Assembly (NCBI GenBank): GCA_017462915.1
Contig: JAFTQG010000018.1
Span: 31,338 to 95,337, forward strand
Source: Prevotella sp.
Lineage (GTDB): Bacteria > Bacteroidota > Bacteroidia > Bacteroidales > Bacteroidaceae
Reading direction: 5' to 3'
Length of the DNA: 64,000 nt
A program made the position numbers and the translations under genes. This document shows, piece after piece, positions 1-8,049 of the stretch. The notes beneath the pieces were generated by a model. The model saw only the letters and a list, made by a program, of their open reading frames with translations, searched no databases and was not told the DNA's origin. Every line of letters starts with the position of its first letter. Within the stretch, counting starts at the first letter, position 1.

Positions 1-2
1 AC

Positions 3-104
3 ACAGAACTGAGGAGGAAGATAGGGACAAGAGCCCATGAGGTATATGAGGCCAAGTATACGGCAAAGGCTCTTGCAGATGTCCGTAGCAAGGTGTATGC
101 ATAG
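3..104 (+). CDS. C-terminal end of a truncated gene, probably a glycosyltransferase
   Basis: An open frame enters from the left edge and ends at TAG 102-104. The 33 visible residues end in ALADVRSKVYA and are charged and helical, with a HEVYEAKYT segment like the C-terminal helix of GT4 glycosyltransferases. The two following genes are glycosyltransferases, so this is probably the end of another one. The visible part is too short to prove family membership. Confidence 0.5.
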   Translation, partial: TELRRKIGTRAHEVYEAKYTAKALADVRSKVYA

Positions 105-153
105 TTGCCGCAGGCAGAGTTTCTGGATTTAAGAAGAAAATAGTGATTGTATC

Positions 154-882
154 ATGATAAGCGTATGTATGACCTCGTATGACGGCGAGAGATATATAAA
201 AGAGCAGATTGACAGCATCCTGATGCAGCTTGGGGAAGATGATGAACTTGTCATCTCTGATGACGGTTCTACAGACAAGACGCTGGATATAATATCTTCT
301 TTCAATGATCCTCGTATCAGAGTGCTCCACCACGATTCAAAGACAGTCAGGACACCATTCCTTCTCGATAAGCCGACGCATAACTTCGAGTATGCCTTGA
401 GACATTCCCAGGGGGATATAATATTTCTCAGTGACCAGGATGATGTATGGGAGCCGGGCAAAGTGACTATGATGCTCAAGGCTCTGGAACATGCTGACCT
501 TGCTGTCCACGACTGCAAGGTAGTGGACAGCACGATGGACACGGTCGTAGAACCGTCATATTTCAGATACATAGGAGTACATCAGGGAGTATGGAACAAT
601 CTCCTCAAGGCTACATATCTGGGTTGCTGCATGGCATTCAGGCGCCGTGTACTAATGGAGGCTCTCCCGTTCCCTGAGACAAAGGTAGGGCATGACCTGT
701 GGCTTGGAATCGTTGCTGACATGAAATACAAGACAGCTCTTGTGGACAGGCCATTGATAAGATACCGCAAGCACAAGGACAGCCGGACAACAAGCGGCAG
801 ACGAAGCAGACACAGTATATGGTTCAAGATGAACTACCGTCTTGCTGTCCTTGCCAATATTATAAAACTGTATATCAGATGA
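154..882 (+). CDS. Family 2 glycosyltransferase
   Basis: A 242-aa cytoplasmic or membrane-associated GT2 enzyme that moves a sugar from a nucleotide donor during surface polysaccharide synthesis. The N-terminus MISVCMTSYDGERYIKEQ and the ISDDGSTDKT segment (about residues 34-43) are the GT-A nucleotide-binding start. FLSDQDDVW (about residues 91-99) carries the metal-binding DxD, and GHDLWLG (about residues 175-181) resembles the acceptor-site region. The protein is short and has no C-terminal membrane segment. The last codons overlap the next start as ATGA at 879-882, so the two genes are translationally coupled. The acceptor and linkage cannot be read from sequence. Confidence 0.9.
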   Translation: MISVCMTSYDGERYIKEQIDSILMQLGEDDELVISDDGSTDKTLDIISSFNDPRIRVLHHDSKTVRTPFLLDKPTHNFEYALRHSQGDIIFLSDQDDVWEPGKVTMMLKALEHADLAVHDCKVVDSTMDTVVEPSYFRYIGVHQGVWNNLLKATYLGCCMAFRRRVLMEALPFPETKVGHDLWLGIVADMKYKTALVDRPLIRYRKHKDSRTTSGRRSRHSIWFKMNYRLAVLANIIKLYIR

Positions 883-2009
883 AGATTTTTTTCTGTGACA
901 ACCGTCTTGGCGGACTTCTCGGATTCCGTACCGATGTCATAAGACATTTTGCTGACCAGGGACATGAAGTGTGTCTGGTAGTTCCTCCTGCTGTTACCGA
1001 TTGGGACAAGATAGGCTTTGGTGAGTCAAGAGGGGTGCGGATTATCTATGTGAAGATGCAACCGTCAGGGATGAATCCTGTCAGTGATGCAAGACTGTTC
1101 TTGCAATATCTGCGCATATACCGCAGGGAGAGACCTGATATCGTCTTCAATTATACAATAAAGCCCAATGTCTACAGCAGTATCGCGGCAAGGATGTGCG
1201 GATGCCGTGTAGTCTGTATGCTCGCAGGGCTCGGCTACATGTTTGACGGAGACAATACACTCAAAAGACTGGGGCGCTGGATATACAAGTGCGGTCTGGA
1301 CAAGGCAGAGCATGTGCTTGTACTGAACAAGATGAACTACAATAAGCTTAGGGAAACGGGTATGGTGTCAGACGACAGGCTGTTGTTGCTTGCAGGAGGC
1401 GAAGGGGTAAATCTCTGCAGATACGCAAGAAGCGAGGCGCGTTTCGACGGTGTCACTTTCCTTATGGTTTCAAGGATATTGTATGACAAGGGCTACATGG
1501 AATTTATCGAAGCGGCCAAGATAGTAAAGACCAAGTATCCGGATGTCAGGTTCCAGTTGCTTGGACCGTTGGCATACGACAGCCCCATGGGAGTGGAGAA
1601 GGAAAAGTTTGAAAAGGACATGGCAGACAATGTTGTGGAATATCTTGGAGTAAGCGATGATGTCCCTTCCATTATGGGCAAGGAAGATGTTGTCGTTGTC
1701 CTGCCGAGCAAGTACAGAGAAGGACTGAACCGTTCACTGATGGAAGCATGTGCCATAGGTCGCCCAATCATCACTACGGATATTCCAGGATGCGCGGAAA
1801 CAGTATGTAACGGGAAAAACGGCTTCGTCATTCCACCGGCTTCTGCCAACGATCTGGCTGAAGCGATGATTCGTTTCATAAGGCTTCCTGAAGCGGAGAA
1901 ACGAGACATGGCAAGCTGTAGCCATGAGATGGCAGAGAAATATTTCAACGTGGATGATGTAGTAGATGTATATGAACATATTATACGGAATACAACAATG
2001 CAGGGGTAA
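879..2009 (+). CDS. Family 4 glycosyltransferase (GT-B fold)
   Basis: A 376-aa glycosyltransferase of the GT4 type (N-acetylgalactosaminyltransferase/PglA-like), acting on lipid-linked sugars at the inner face of the membrane. I place the start at ATG 879 (MKIFFCDNRLGG). The frame is open 20 codons further upstream, but that stretch lies inside the previous gene and reads as a shadow. The N-terminal half carries NYTIKPNVYSSIAARM and MLAGLGYMF, typical of this group. The C-terminal half has VSRILYDKGYMEFIEAA and the donor-site region with PSKYREGLNRSLMEACAIGRPIITTD split across about residues 275-305. It is the last gene of the polysaccharide operon; a PL1 lyase with its own promoter follows. 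Confidence 0.9.
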   Translation: MKIFFCDNRLGGLLGFRTDVIRHFADQGHEVCLVVPPAVTDWDKIGFGESRGVRIIYVKMQPSGMNPVSDARLFLQYLRIYRRERPDIVFNYTIKPNVYSSIAARMCGCRVVCMLAGLGYMFDGDNTLKRLGRWIYKCGLDKAEHVLVLNKMNYNKLRETGMVSDDRLLLLAGGEGVNLCRYARSEARFDGVTFLMVSRILYDKGYMEFIEAAKIVKTKYPDVRFQLLGPLAYDSPMGVEKEKFEKDMADNVVEYLGVSDDVPSIMGKEDVVVVLPSKYREGLNRSLMEACAIGRPIITTDIPGCAETVCNGKNGFVIPPASANDLAEAMIRFIRLPEAEKRDMASCSHEMAEKYFNVDDVVDVYEHIIRNTTMQG

Positions 2010-2065
2010 ATTCGTATCGGAAACAGGGGAAAAATATCTTAATACCTCAATGAAGAATACATGTA

Positions 2066-2097
2066 TTTGCCGTTTTCGCGAAAAATGAATATCTTTG
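2066..2097 (+). promoter_or_regulatory. Promoter with internal palindrome for the PL1 lyase
   Basis: TTTG at 2066-2069 and TATCTTTG at 2090-2097 are separated by 20 bp, matching the Bacteroidetes housekeeping promoter. The spacer contains the perfect 12-bp palindrome TTTTCGCGAAAA at 2073-2084, well placed for a repressor. Confidence 0.75.
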
Positions 2098-2103
2098 CAT
2101 GAC

Positions 2104-2246
2104 GGTTCGGTTTTACGGTCTTACGGTTGGGCGGTTATACGGCTATTGCTTCTATATCGGCTATAAAGGCTATTCCGGCTATTGTAACCCTAACCCTAAC
2201 CCAAAACCACCAAACCACCAAACCACTAAACCACTAAACAACAAAA
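2104..2246. repeat. Composite intergenic repeat (8-mer/9-mer/8-mer)
   Basis: TACGGTT-type 8-mers at 2104-2145 pass into CTATATCGGCTAT-type 9-mers at 2150-2184. A short CCCTAA run at 2185-2203 follows, then CCAAACCA 8-mers that stop just before the start codon at 2255. It forms the 5' leader of the lyase mRNA. Confidence 0.8.
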
Positions 2247-2254
2247 TACCCAAC

Positions 2255-3883
2255 ATGAAACTACTATCAACATTGCTTCTCGCATTCGCGGCGGCACTGC
2301 CGTCCGCGGCACAGCAACCGGCATTCCCGGGTGCAGAAGGCTTCGGCATGTACACCACAGGAGGCCGCGGCGGCACGGTCTACCATGTCACGACCCTTGA
2401 AGACAACTCGCAGAAGGGCACCCTGCGCTACGCCCTCGGCAGGACAGGACCGAAGACCATCGTCTTCGATGTCTCCGGAACGATATGGCTCAACAGCAAG
2501 CTGGATATAAGCAAGGGTGATGTCACCATCGCCGGACAGACAGCACCGGGCGACGGCATCTGCATCGCCGGATATCCGGTGACCATCAAGGCCGACAACG
2601 TCATCATACGCTACCTGCGTTTCCGTCTCGGCAACGAGAATGTCACCGTCGACGGAGCTGACAGCTTTGACGGCCTCGGAGGCTTCGACCATAAGGACAT
2701 CATCGTGGACCACTGCTCCGTGTCGTGGAGCATAGACGAGTGCCTCTCCATCTACGGCAACAAGAACTCTACCGTGCAGTGGTGCATAGTAGACCAGAGC
2801 CTCGTCGAGGCAGGACACTCGAAGGGCGCGCACGGCTACGGCGGCAACTGGGGCGGCTCGGGAGCGTCATACCATCATAATCTCATGGCTCACCACACCT
2901 CGCGCGTGCCTCGTCTCGGCCCTCGCTATACCACACAGCTCGACGAGCGCATGGACATGCGCAACAATGTCTTCTACAACTGGGCTGGCAACGGATGCTA
3001 CGGCGGCGAGGCGATGAACGTGAACATCGTAAACAACTATTACAAGCCGGGTCCTGCCACTGACCAGGCGAGCAACAGGGTGAAGTACCGCATAGCGGGC
3101 ATAGGTATCCGTACAAACGAATATATCACCAAATATCCTGACTTTGCACCTACGCTCCACAAGTGGGGAACATTCTATGTCGCAGGCAACGTCAACCCTG
3201 ACCACAAGGACAAGATCACCGCTAAAGACCAGTGGACATACGGCATCTATGCACAGGTGGAGACCAAGAGTGTTGACGGCACATTCACGGATCAAGTGAA
3301 GAAGGACATGCGCCTCTCCGCACCGATAGCCTGCCCGTCTGTCACCACGCACACTGCAGAGAAAGCCTACGAGAAAGTGCTGGCATACGCCGGAGCATCG
3401 CTCAGCCGCGACTCCCACGACACTTACATCGTAGGTGACGTAAGAGACCGCAAGGCTTCATATACAGGGGCAGGACGCCTTCCTGGACTTGTAAACAGCC
3501 AGGACGAGGCTGGAGGCTTCCCGCAGCTGAAGGAGGAATACTCGGACGGCAAAGACTCGGACGGCGACGGCATTCCTGACGAATGGGAGGATGCCAACGG
3601 ACTGGAGAAGTACAACAAGGCGGACGGCGCGACGGTGACGGCCGACGGATACACCAACCTCGAGCATTATCTCAACTCTCTCGTGGCGCATATCACCGAG
3701 GCGCAGAACGCCGATGCCGCCACGGCGATAGAGGAGATAAAGGGCGCATCGCTCGCCAACACTCCCTCGAACAGCAACGTCTACACCCTCGACGGCCGCT
3801 GTGTGCGCAAGGACGCGGACAACCTCTGCGGACTGGCAAAGGGGATGTACATACACAAGGGCAAGACGGTCGTCATAGACTGA
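2255..3883 (+). CDS. Secreted pectate lyase, polysaccharide lyase family 1
   Basis: A 542-aa exported enzyme that cleaves polygalacturonate by beta-elimination. The start is placed at ATG 2255, where a signal peptide begins (MKLLSTLLLAFAAALPSAAQ); the longer frame to 2099 only translates repeat DNA. AFPGAEGFG and GGRGG open the parallel beta-helix, DVTIAGQTAPG and IIVDHCSVSWSIDECLS are core PL1 motifs, and NNYYKPGP closes it. A DSDGDGIPDEWEDANGL segment (about residues 432-448) is EF-hand/dockerin-like and may bind calcium. The C-terminus carries YTLDGRCV...KGMYIHKGKTVVI, the tail shared by five other secreted proteins here. It is transcribed alone from the promoter at 2066-2097. Substrate range is inferred from the family. 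Confidence 0.9.
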   Translation: MKLLSTLLLAFAAALPSAAQQPAFPGAEGFGMYTTGGRGGTVYHVTTLEDNSQKGTLRYALGRTGPKTIVFDVSGTIWLNSKLDISKGDVTIAGQTAPGDGICIAGYPVTIKADNVIIRYLRFRLGNENVTVDGADSFDGLGGFDHKDIIVDHCSVSWSIDECLSIYGNKNSTVQWCIVDQSLVEAGHSKGAHGYGGNWGGSGASYHHNLMAHHTSRVPRLGPRYTTQLDERMDMRNNVFYNWAGNGCYGGEAMNVNIVNNYYKPGPATDQASNRVKYRIAGIGIRTNEYITKYPDFAPTLHKWGTFYVAGNVNPDHKDKITAKDQWTYGIYAQVETKSVDGTFTDQVKKDMRLSAPIACPSVTTHTAEKAYEKVLAYAGASLSRDSHDTYIVGDVRDRKASYTGAGRLPGLVNSQDEAGGFPQLKEEYSDGKDSDGDGIPDEWEDANGLEKYNKADGATVTADGYTNLEHYLNSLVAHITEAQNADAATAIEEIKGASLANTPSNSNVYTLDGRCVRKDADNLCGLAKGMYIHKGKTVVID

Positions 3884-3916
3884 CACCCTTGCAGCCGCTC
3901 CGCCGCATGACGGCGG

Positions 3917-3997
3917 AGGGTGACGGTAGACAGTGTGAAAGGTCACCTTTCACCATGCAGAAGGTAACGGTCTGCACGGTGAAGGGTGACCTTTCTT
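3917..3997. repeat. 22-bp GGTGACC repeat, four units
   Basis: TGAC, TCAC, TAAC and TGAC cores begin at 3921, 3943, 3965 and 3987, exactly 22 bp apart, each preceded by GNAAGG-like bases. It lies between the lyase and the convergent polyferredoxin gene. Confidence 0.8.
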
Positions 3998-4058
3998 TCG
4001 TTGGGGCTATACGGTCGGGACAGCCACAGCTGGCTGTCAAGCCGTGTCAGGCTCAGGC

Positions 4059-4739
4059 TCACGGCTTCATCTCCGGGACTTTCAGCGGGCAGCCCGAGAC
4101 GCAGCGGCCGCACTTGAGGCAGTCGGGATGCAGGAATCCGTCTCCGTCGTTCCTGCTCTCATAGGGCTTCAGCTGCATGGGGCATACTGCGGAGCAGAGC
4201 TTGCAGCGGGTTGTGCATCTCTCGCCTACATATATGCGCCGGTAGTTTTCGGGAAGACGGCCGCGGCGCGGCGTCACCCACGACGACAGTGTCCCCATGG
4301 GGCAGAACGAACACCATGTGCGTGGCGCGAAGATGAAAGAGAGTGTCACGCCGACGACGGTGGTGACAAGGATGATGGTCCAGAACACACGTCCCATGGC
4401 GTCCCAGTCTCCCCATGCCCGGTACATCTGTATGCCGAACATCGTGAAGATGAACATCACCATGAATGTGCGGAAACCTCTTGTGCGCACAAATGCCGGG
4501 ATGGGTCTGTGGGGCGAGTACCTGCTCAGTACCTTGTCGTAGAGGCTTCCCCTCGGGCAGGCGTTGCCGCACCACCAGCGTCCCTTGCGCACGGCGAACG
4601 CGACAGGGGCTATCATGCAGACCACGGCAAGGAAGCCTATTACGGGGTAGAAGTAGCCGACGACAAGATATGCCAGCAGAATCCAGTACAGAGGGAATCC
4701 CTTTTTGGGGACAGAACGGAAGAATTGTTTGCGTGCCAT
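4059..4739 (-). CDS. 4Fe-4S membrane protein, NapH/polyferredoxin-like
   Basis: A 226-aa integral membrane iron-sulfur protein. The start at ATG 4739 (MARKQFFRS) is preferred because the longer frame runs through the promoter. Four or five hydrophobic segments (about residues 17-35, 38-52, 90-105, 118-135) are interspersed with CGNACPRGS and CSFCPMGT, the CxxxCP pairs seen in NapH/CcoG-type proteins. The C-terminal domain CKLCSAVCP and CLKCGRCVSGCP is a double 4Fe-4S ferredoxin fold. It probably passes electrons between a membrane quinol pool and a cytoplasmic partner, but no partner is adjacent. A promoter (4766-4797) directly precedes it. The exact role is unknown. Confidence 0.8.
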   Translation of the reverse strand: MARKQFFRSVPKKGFPLYWILLAYLVVGYFYPVIGFLAVVCMIAPVAFAVRKGRWWCGNACPRGSLYDKVLSRYSPHRPIPAFVRTRGFRTFMVMFIFTMFGIQMYRAWGDWDAMGRVFWTIILVTTVVGVTLSFIFAPRTWCSFCPMGTLSSWVTPRRGRLPENYRRIYVGERCTTRCKLCSAVCPMQLKPYESRNDGDGFLHPDCLKCGRCVSGCPLKVPEMKP

Positions 4740-4765
4740 ACGTTTTTTCTTTTCTTTATTGGCTG

Positions 4766-4797
4766 CAAAGTTATAAAATTCAGGCCATATATACAAA
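4766..4797 (-). promoter_or_regulatory. Promoter of the polyferredoxin-like gene
   Basis: On the minus strand TTTG (4797-4794) and TAACTTTG (4773-4766) are separated by 20 bp. Both elements match the Bacteroidetes consensus, and the start codon lies 27 bp downstream. Confidence 0.8.
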
Positions 4798-4844
4798 TGA
4801 TGCGGCAGATGGCAACATTGATTTTATCGATTGATGGCGGTTTT

Positions 4845-5026
4845 GTACGGTTGTGCGGTTGATGGCGGTTATACGGTTATGCGGTTATACGGTTGATGGC
4901 GGTTATACGGTTATACGGTTGTGCGGTTAAGGTCAAGGTGGATAGCCGCAATAGCCAGAATAGCCGGAATAGAAGCAATAGGATCTATAGAGGCTATATC
5001 GGCTATTCCGGCTATCCACCAAACCA
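4845..5026. repeat. Composite intergenic repeat
   Basis: About ten TRCGGTTR 8-mers (4845-4932) are followed by 9-mers ATAGCCGCA, ATAGCCAGA, ATAGCCGGA and their complements (4942-5016). Together these form an imperfect palindrome. The 4740-5415 gap has no gene; besides this element it holds a promoter, a hairpin and a heptamer array. Confidence 0.8.
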
Positions 5027-5152
5027 TCGATACAGCATCTGTAGCCTCTATGAAGACAATGGCTGCCATTGTCATAATAGCCGCTTGACAACTGCCGACT
5101 TGACGAAAACATCGGAAATTCAGTGAAAATTGTATTTTGTCGCGGAAAACCC

Positions 5153-5183
5153 TTTGCAGTTTGAATAATAAGTTATAATTTTG
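5153..5183 (+). promoter_or_regulatory. Candidate promoter of the DNA methyltransferase
   Basis: TTTG at 5153-5156 and TAATTTTG at 5176-5183 with a 19-bp spacer. Transcription from here would give a leader of about 225 nt. That leader includes a GGCGGCGTGAGACGCCG hairpin near 5250-5267, a repeat element (5270-5330) and the heptamer array. Confidence 0.55.
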
Positions 5184-5330
5184 TTGAGGAAAACAGGACG
5201 CACGCCGCATCTCGCCGCAAGGGTAGGGACGCACCGCGGCACCTGCTTAGGCGGCGTGAGACGCCGATAGGTTGTTTAGTCGTTTGGTTGTTAGCCTTCT
5301 ATATCGGCTATTCCGGCTATATCGGCTATC

Positions 5331-5407
5331 ACTCATAACTCATAACTCATAACTCACAACTCACAACTCATAACTCACAACTCATAACTCACAACTCATA
5401 ACTCACA
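5331..5407 (+). repeat. Heptamer array ACTCAYA x 11
   Basis: Eleven head-to-tail 7-bp units (ACTCATA or ACTCACA) occupy 77 bp and end 8 bp before the methyltransferase ATG at 5416. There is no other ribosome-binding site, so the array is the translation-initiation region. Confidence 0.9.
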
Positions 5408-5415
5408 ACCCCAAA

Positions 5416-6342
5416 ATGCAAAGGGCGACAAGAAACAAGACTCTGACCGTGTCGGAGCAGGAGATACCTCTGCTGGAGAGCCACATCAGCTCTGCAGAGG
5501 AACTGGCGCATGGCTTCCGTGACGACATGATTGTCAACGGAGACCTGCAAGACTGCCTTGACAGTCTGCCGGACGGACATTTCGACCTCATCATCGTCGA
5601 CCCTCCATACAATCTCGACAAGAACTTCCACGGCCGCCGCTTCGCGGCAATGAAGAGCGGCGACTACGAGGAGTATCTGCGCAGCTGGTTCCGCAGGCTG
5701 TGCGACAAGCTCCGTCCCGACGGCTCCCTGTACATGTGCGGCGACTGGCGATGCTCCTCGTCCATGCAACGGGTCATAGAGGAGCGGCTCACCGTCATGA
5801 ACAGGATAACATGGCAGCGGGAGAAGGGACGCGGCGCAAGGGCCAACTGGAAGAACGGGATGGAGGATATCTGGTTTGCCGTGAAAGACCCCGGAAACTA
5901 CTGCTTCGACATCGAATCAGTCAAGCTCCGCCGCCGTGTGCTCGCCCCTTACAAGGCAGACGGAAAGCCGAAGGACTGGGAGGAGACAGCCTCGGGAAAG
6001 TTCAGGACCACCTGCCCCTCAAATTTCTGGGACGACATAAGCGTCCCCTTCTGGTCCATGCCCGAGAATACCGACCATCCTACACAGAAGCCCGAGAAGC
6101 TATATGCCAAGTTGATACTCGCCTCCTCAAGGCCCGGAGGCAGGATACTCGACCCGTTCATGGGGAGCGGCACCGCCGCTGTCGTGGCGCGGAAGCTCGG
6201 CCGCCGTTTCTGCGGCATAGAGATAAACAGGGAATACTGCCTGTGGGCGGCGAAGCGCCTTGAGGCAGCCGACACCGACAAGACGATACAGGGCTACGCC
6301 GGCGGTGTATTCTGGGAACGCAACTCCACGCGCAGGATGTAG
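5416..6342 (+). CDS. Orphan DNA (N6-adenine or N4-cytosine) methyltransferase
   Basis: A 308-aa S-adenosylmethionine-dependent DNA methyltransferase of the beta class, with the catalytic motif first and the SAM motif last. DPPYNLD (residues 62-68) is the catalytic motif IV; its aspartate favours adenine. HPTQKP (221-226) and DPFMGSGT (246-253) form the SAM-binding site, and GIEINREYC follows as motif II. A target-recognition stretch lies between them (about 75-215). No restriction endonuclease gene is adjacent, so it is probably a solitary modifier affecting gene regulation. Its start sits right behind eleven 7-bp repeats whose copy number could change between cells. The recognition sequence cannot be deduced. 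Confidence 0.9.
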   Translation: MQRATRNKTLTVSEQEIPLLESHISSAEELAHGFRDDMIVNGDLQDCLDSLPDGHFDLIIVDPPYNLDKNFHGRRFAAMKSGDYEEYLRSWFRRLCDKLRPDGSLYMCGDWRCSSSMQRVIEERLTVMNRITWQREKGRGARANWKNGMEDIWFAVKDPGNYCFDIESVKLRRRVLAPYKADGKPKDWEETASGKFRTTCPSNFWDDISVPFWSMPENTDHPTQKPEKLYAKLILASSRPGGRILDPFMGSGTAAVVARKLGRRFCGIEINREYCLWAAKRLEAADTDKTIQGYAGGVFWERNSTRRM

Positions 6343-6424
6343 TGTGCGGTTTGGTGCGGTTATGCGGTTGTTCGGTTTTACGGTGATAGCCTGAATAGCC
6401 GATATAGCTTGAATAGAAAATATA
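6343..6424. repeat. Composite intergenic repeat, short
   Basis: TGCGGTTR 8-mers (6346-6384) followed by ATAGCCTGA, ATAGCCGAT and ATAGCTTGA 9-mers (6387-6415). It lies between the methyltransferase stop and the miaB promoter. Confidence 0.7.
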
Positions 6425-6447
6425 CGGTCATGTTTTTTTTCTGATAT

Positions 6448-6481
6448 TTTTAGGATAATCGGGAAAATATCAGTACTTTTG
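6448..6481 (+). promoter_or_regulatory. Promoter of miaB
   Basis: TACTTTTG at 6474-6481 matches TAnnTTTG. The upstream element is weak (TTTTTAGG around 6447-6454). The start codon is 44 bp downstream. Confidence 0.6.
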
Positions 6482-6524
6482 CAGACGTTTCACGAACTTA
6501 TTTCCAAAACTTATAGAACAAAGT

Positions 6525-7874
6525 ATGAAGAAATTGTTTATCGAGACCTACGGTTGCCAGATGAATGTGGCAGACTCGGAGGTCGTCGCCAGCGTGATGG
6601 GCATGGCTGGCTATGAATTGTGTGAGTCGGCGGAGGACGCCGACGCTGTGTTCCTTAACACCTGCTCTGTCAGGGAGAATGCGGAGAACAAGGTGCTCCA
6701 CCGCCTTGACACCTTATATAATATGTACAGGAACAAGGGGAGGAAGGTCATTCTCGGTGTGCTCGGCTGTATGGCGGAGCGTATGAAGGCGGAGCTGATA
6801 GAGAAGCATCATGCCAGTCTTGTGGCAGGGCCTGACTCTTATCTCAGTCTTCCTGACCTCATAGCGCAGTGTGAACTGGGACACACGGCGATAGACACGG
6901 AGCTCTCCACGACGGAGACGTACAAGGATATCCTGCCGCAGCGCAGCCGCGGACAGCGTCTGTCGGGCTTCGTGAGCATCATGCGCGGCTGCAACAACTT
7001 CTGCCACTACTGCATAGTGCCTTACACGAGGGGCAGGGAGAGGAGCCGCGAGGTGGAGTCGATACTCAACGAGTGTCGTGACCTTCAGGAGCGCGGCTTC
7101 AAGGAGCTGACGCTCCTCGGGCAGAACGTGAACTCCTACTGTGCGGAGCAGGACGGCAGGGTGGTGGCTTTCCCGCAGCTTCTTGCCATGGTGGCCGAGG
7201 CTGTCCCGGGGATGCGTGTGCGCTTCACCACGTCTCACCCTAAGGACATGAGCGACGAGACGCTGGAGGTCGTGGCAAGGTATTCTAATGTCTGCAAGCA
7301 TATCCATCTGCCTGTGCAGTCGGGTTCGGACAAGATACTGAAGCTCATGAACCGCAAGTACACGCGTGAGTGGTATCTCGACAGGGTGAATGCCATCAGG
7401 CGCATAGTGCCGGAGTGTTCCATCACGACGGATATCTTCGTTGGCTATCACGACGAGATGGAGGAGGACCACCGCCAGAGCCTGTCGCTCATGAGGGAGG
7501 TGGGCTATGATTCTGCCTTCATGTTCAAGTATTCGGAGCGTCCGGGGACATACGCGAGCAAGCATCTCCCTGACAATGTCGCGGAGGAGGAGAAGATAAG
7601 GCGTCTTAACGAGATGATACGCTTGCAGACGGAGATTTCCGCCGAGCAGTACCGCAAGGATGTCGGCAAGACCTTCGAGGTGCTTATTGAGGGCTACAGC
7701 AAGCGTTCTCGCGAGCAGCTTTGTGGCCGCACGTCGCAGAACAAGATGGTTGTCTTCGACCGTATATATAAAAACGCCGAAGGCAAGGAGATAACCTTGC
7801 ACTCCGGCGAGTATGTCAATGTGCGTATAACCGACTCTTCAAGCGCTACGCTGAAAGGGGTTTTGGTGGTTTAG
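6525..7874 (+). CDS. miaB: tRNA-2-methylthio-N6-dimethylallyladenosine synthase MiaB
   Basis: A 449-aa radical-SAM methylthiotransferase that adds a methylthio group to i6A37 of tRNAs reading UNN codons. The N-terminal UPF0004 domain holds one cluster (C11, C47, C82). The radical-SAM motif GCNNFCHYC supplies C156, C160 and C163. The TRAM domain that binds tRNA is at the C-terminus (about 380-445, FEVLIEG, GRTSQNKMVVF). RGRERSRE and LLGQNVNSY are MiaB family signatures. Length is normal. It is monocistronic, with its own promoter and a repeat element after the stop. Confidence 0.97.
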   Translation: MKKLFIETYGCQMNVADSEVVASVMGMAGYELCESAEDADAVFLNTCSVRENAENKVLHRLDTLYNMYRNKGRKVILGVLGCMAERMKAELIEKHHASLVAGPDSYLSLPDLIAQCELGHTAIDTELSTTETYKDILPQRSRGQRLSGFVSIMRGCNNFCHYCIVPYTRGRERSREVESILNECRDLQERGFKELTLLGQNVNSYCAEQDGRVVAFPQLLAMVAEAVPGMRVRFTTSHPKDMSDETLEVVARYSNVCKHIHLPVQSGSDKILKLMNRKYTREWYLDRVNAIRRIVPECSITTDIFVGYHDEMEEDHRQSLSLMREVGYDSAFMFKYSERPGTYASKHLPDNVAEEEKIRRLNEMIRLQTEISAEQYRKDVGKTFEVLIEGYSKRSREQLCGRTSQNKMVVFDRIYKNAEGKEITLHSGEYVNVRITDSSSATLKGVLVV

Positions 7875-8048
7875 TGGTTTGGTCGTTTGGTGGTTTAGTC
7901 GTTTAGTGGTTTAGTGGTTTAGTGGTTTGGTGGTTGCAGGTTATAGCCGATATAGCCAGAATAGCCGAAATAGACTAATAACTAAATAACTAAACGACTA
8001 AACCACTAAACGACCAAACGACCAAACGACCAAACAACCAAACAACCA
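7862..8048. repeat. Composite intergenic repeat between convergent genes
   Basis: Nine G/T-rich TNGTTTRG 8-mers (7864-7937) start over the miaB stop codon. ATAGCCGAT, ATAGCCAGA and ATAGCCGAA 9-mers follow (7943-7970), then A/C-rich CYAAACSA 8-mers (7984-8048) up to the next stop. The two arms are mutually complementary, giving a very large imperfect hairpin shared by both transcripts. Confidence 0.85.
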
Positions 8049-8049
8049 A

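Noticed and set aside
2185-2203. Telomere-like CCCTAA repeats
   Set aside because: Only three units and part of a larger run of related 7-8-mers before a start codon.
2099-2254. Extended N-terminus of the first pectate lyase
   Set aside because: It translates repeat DNA and would bury the signal peptide; ATG 2255 begins a standard signal sequence.
5416-6342. Restriction-modification system
   Set aside because: No endonuclease or specificity gene is adjacent; the methyltransferase stands alone between unrelated genes.
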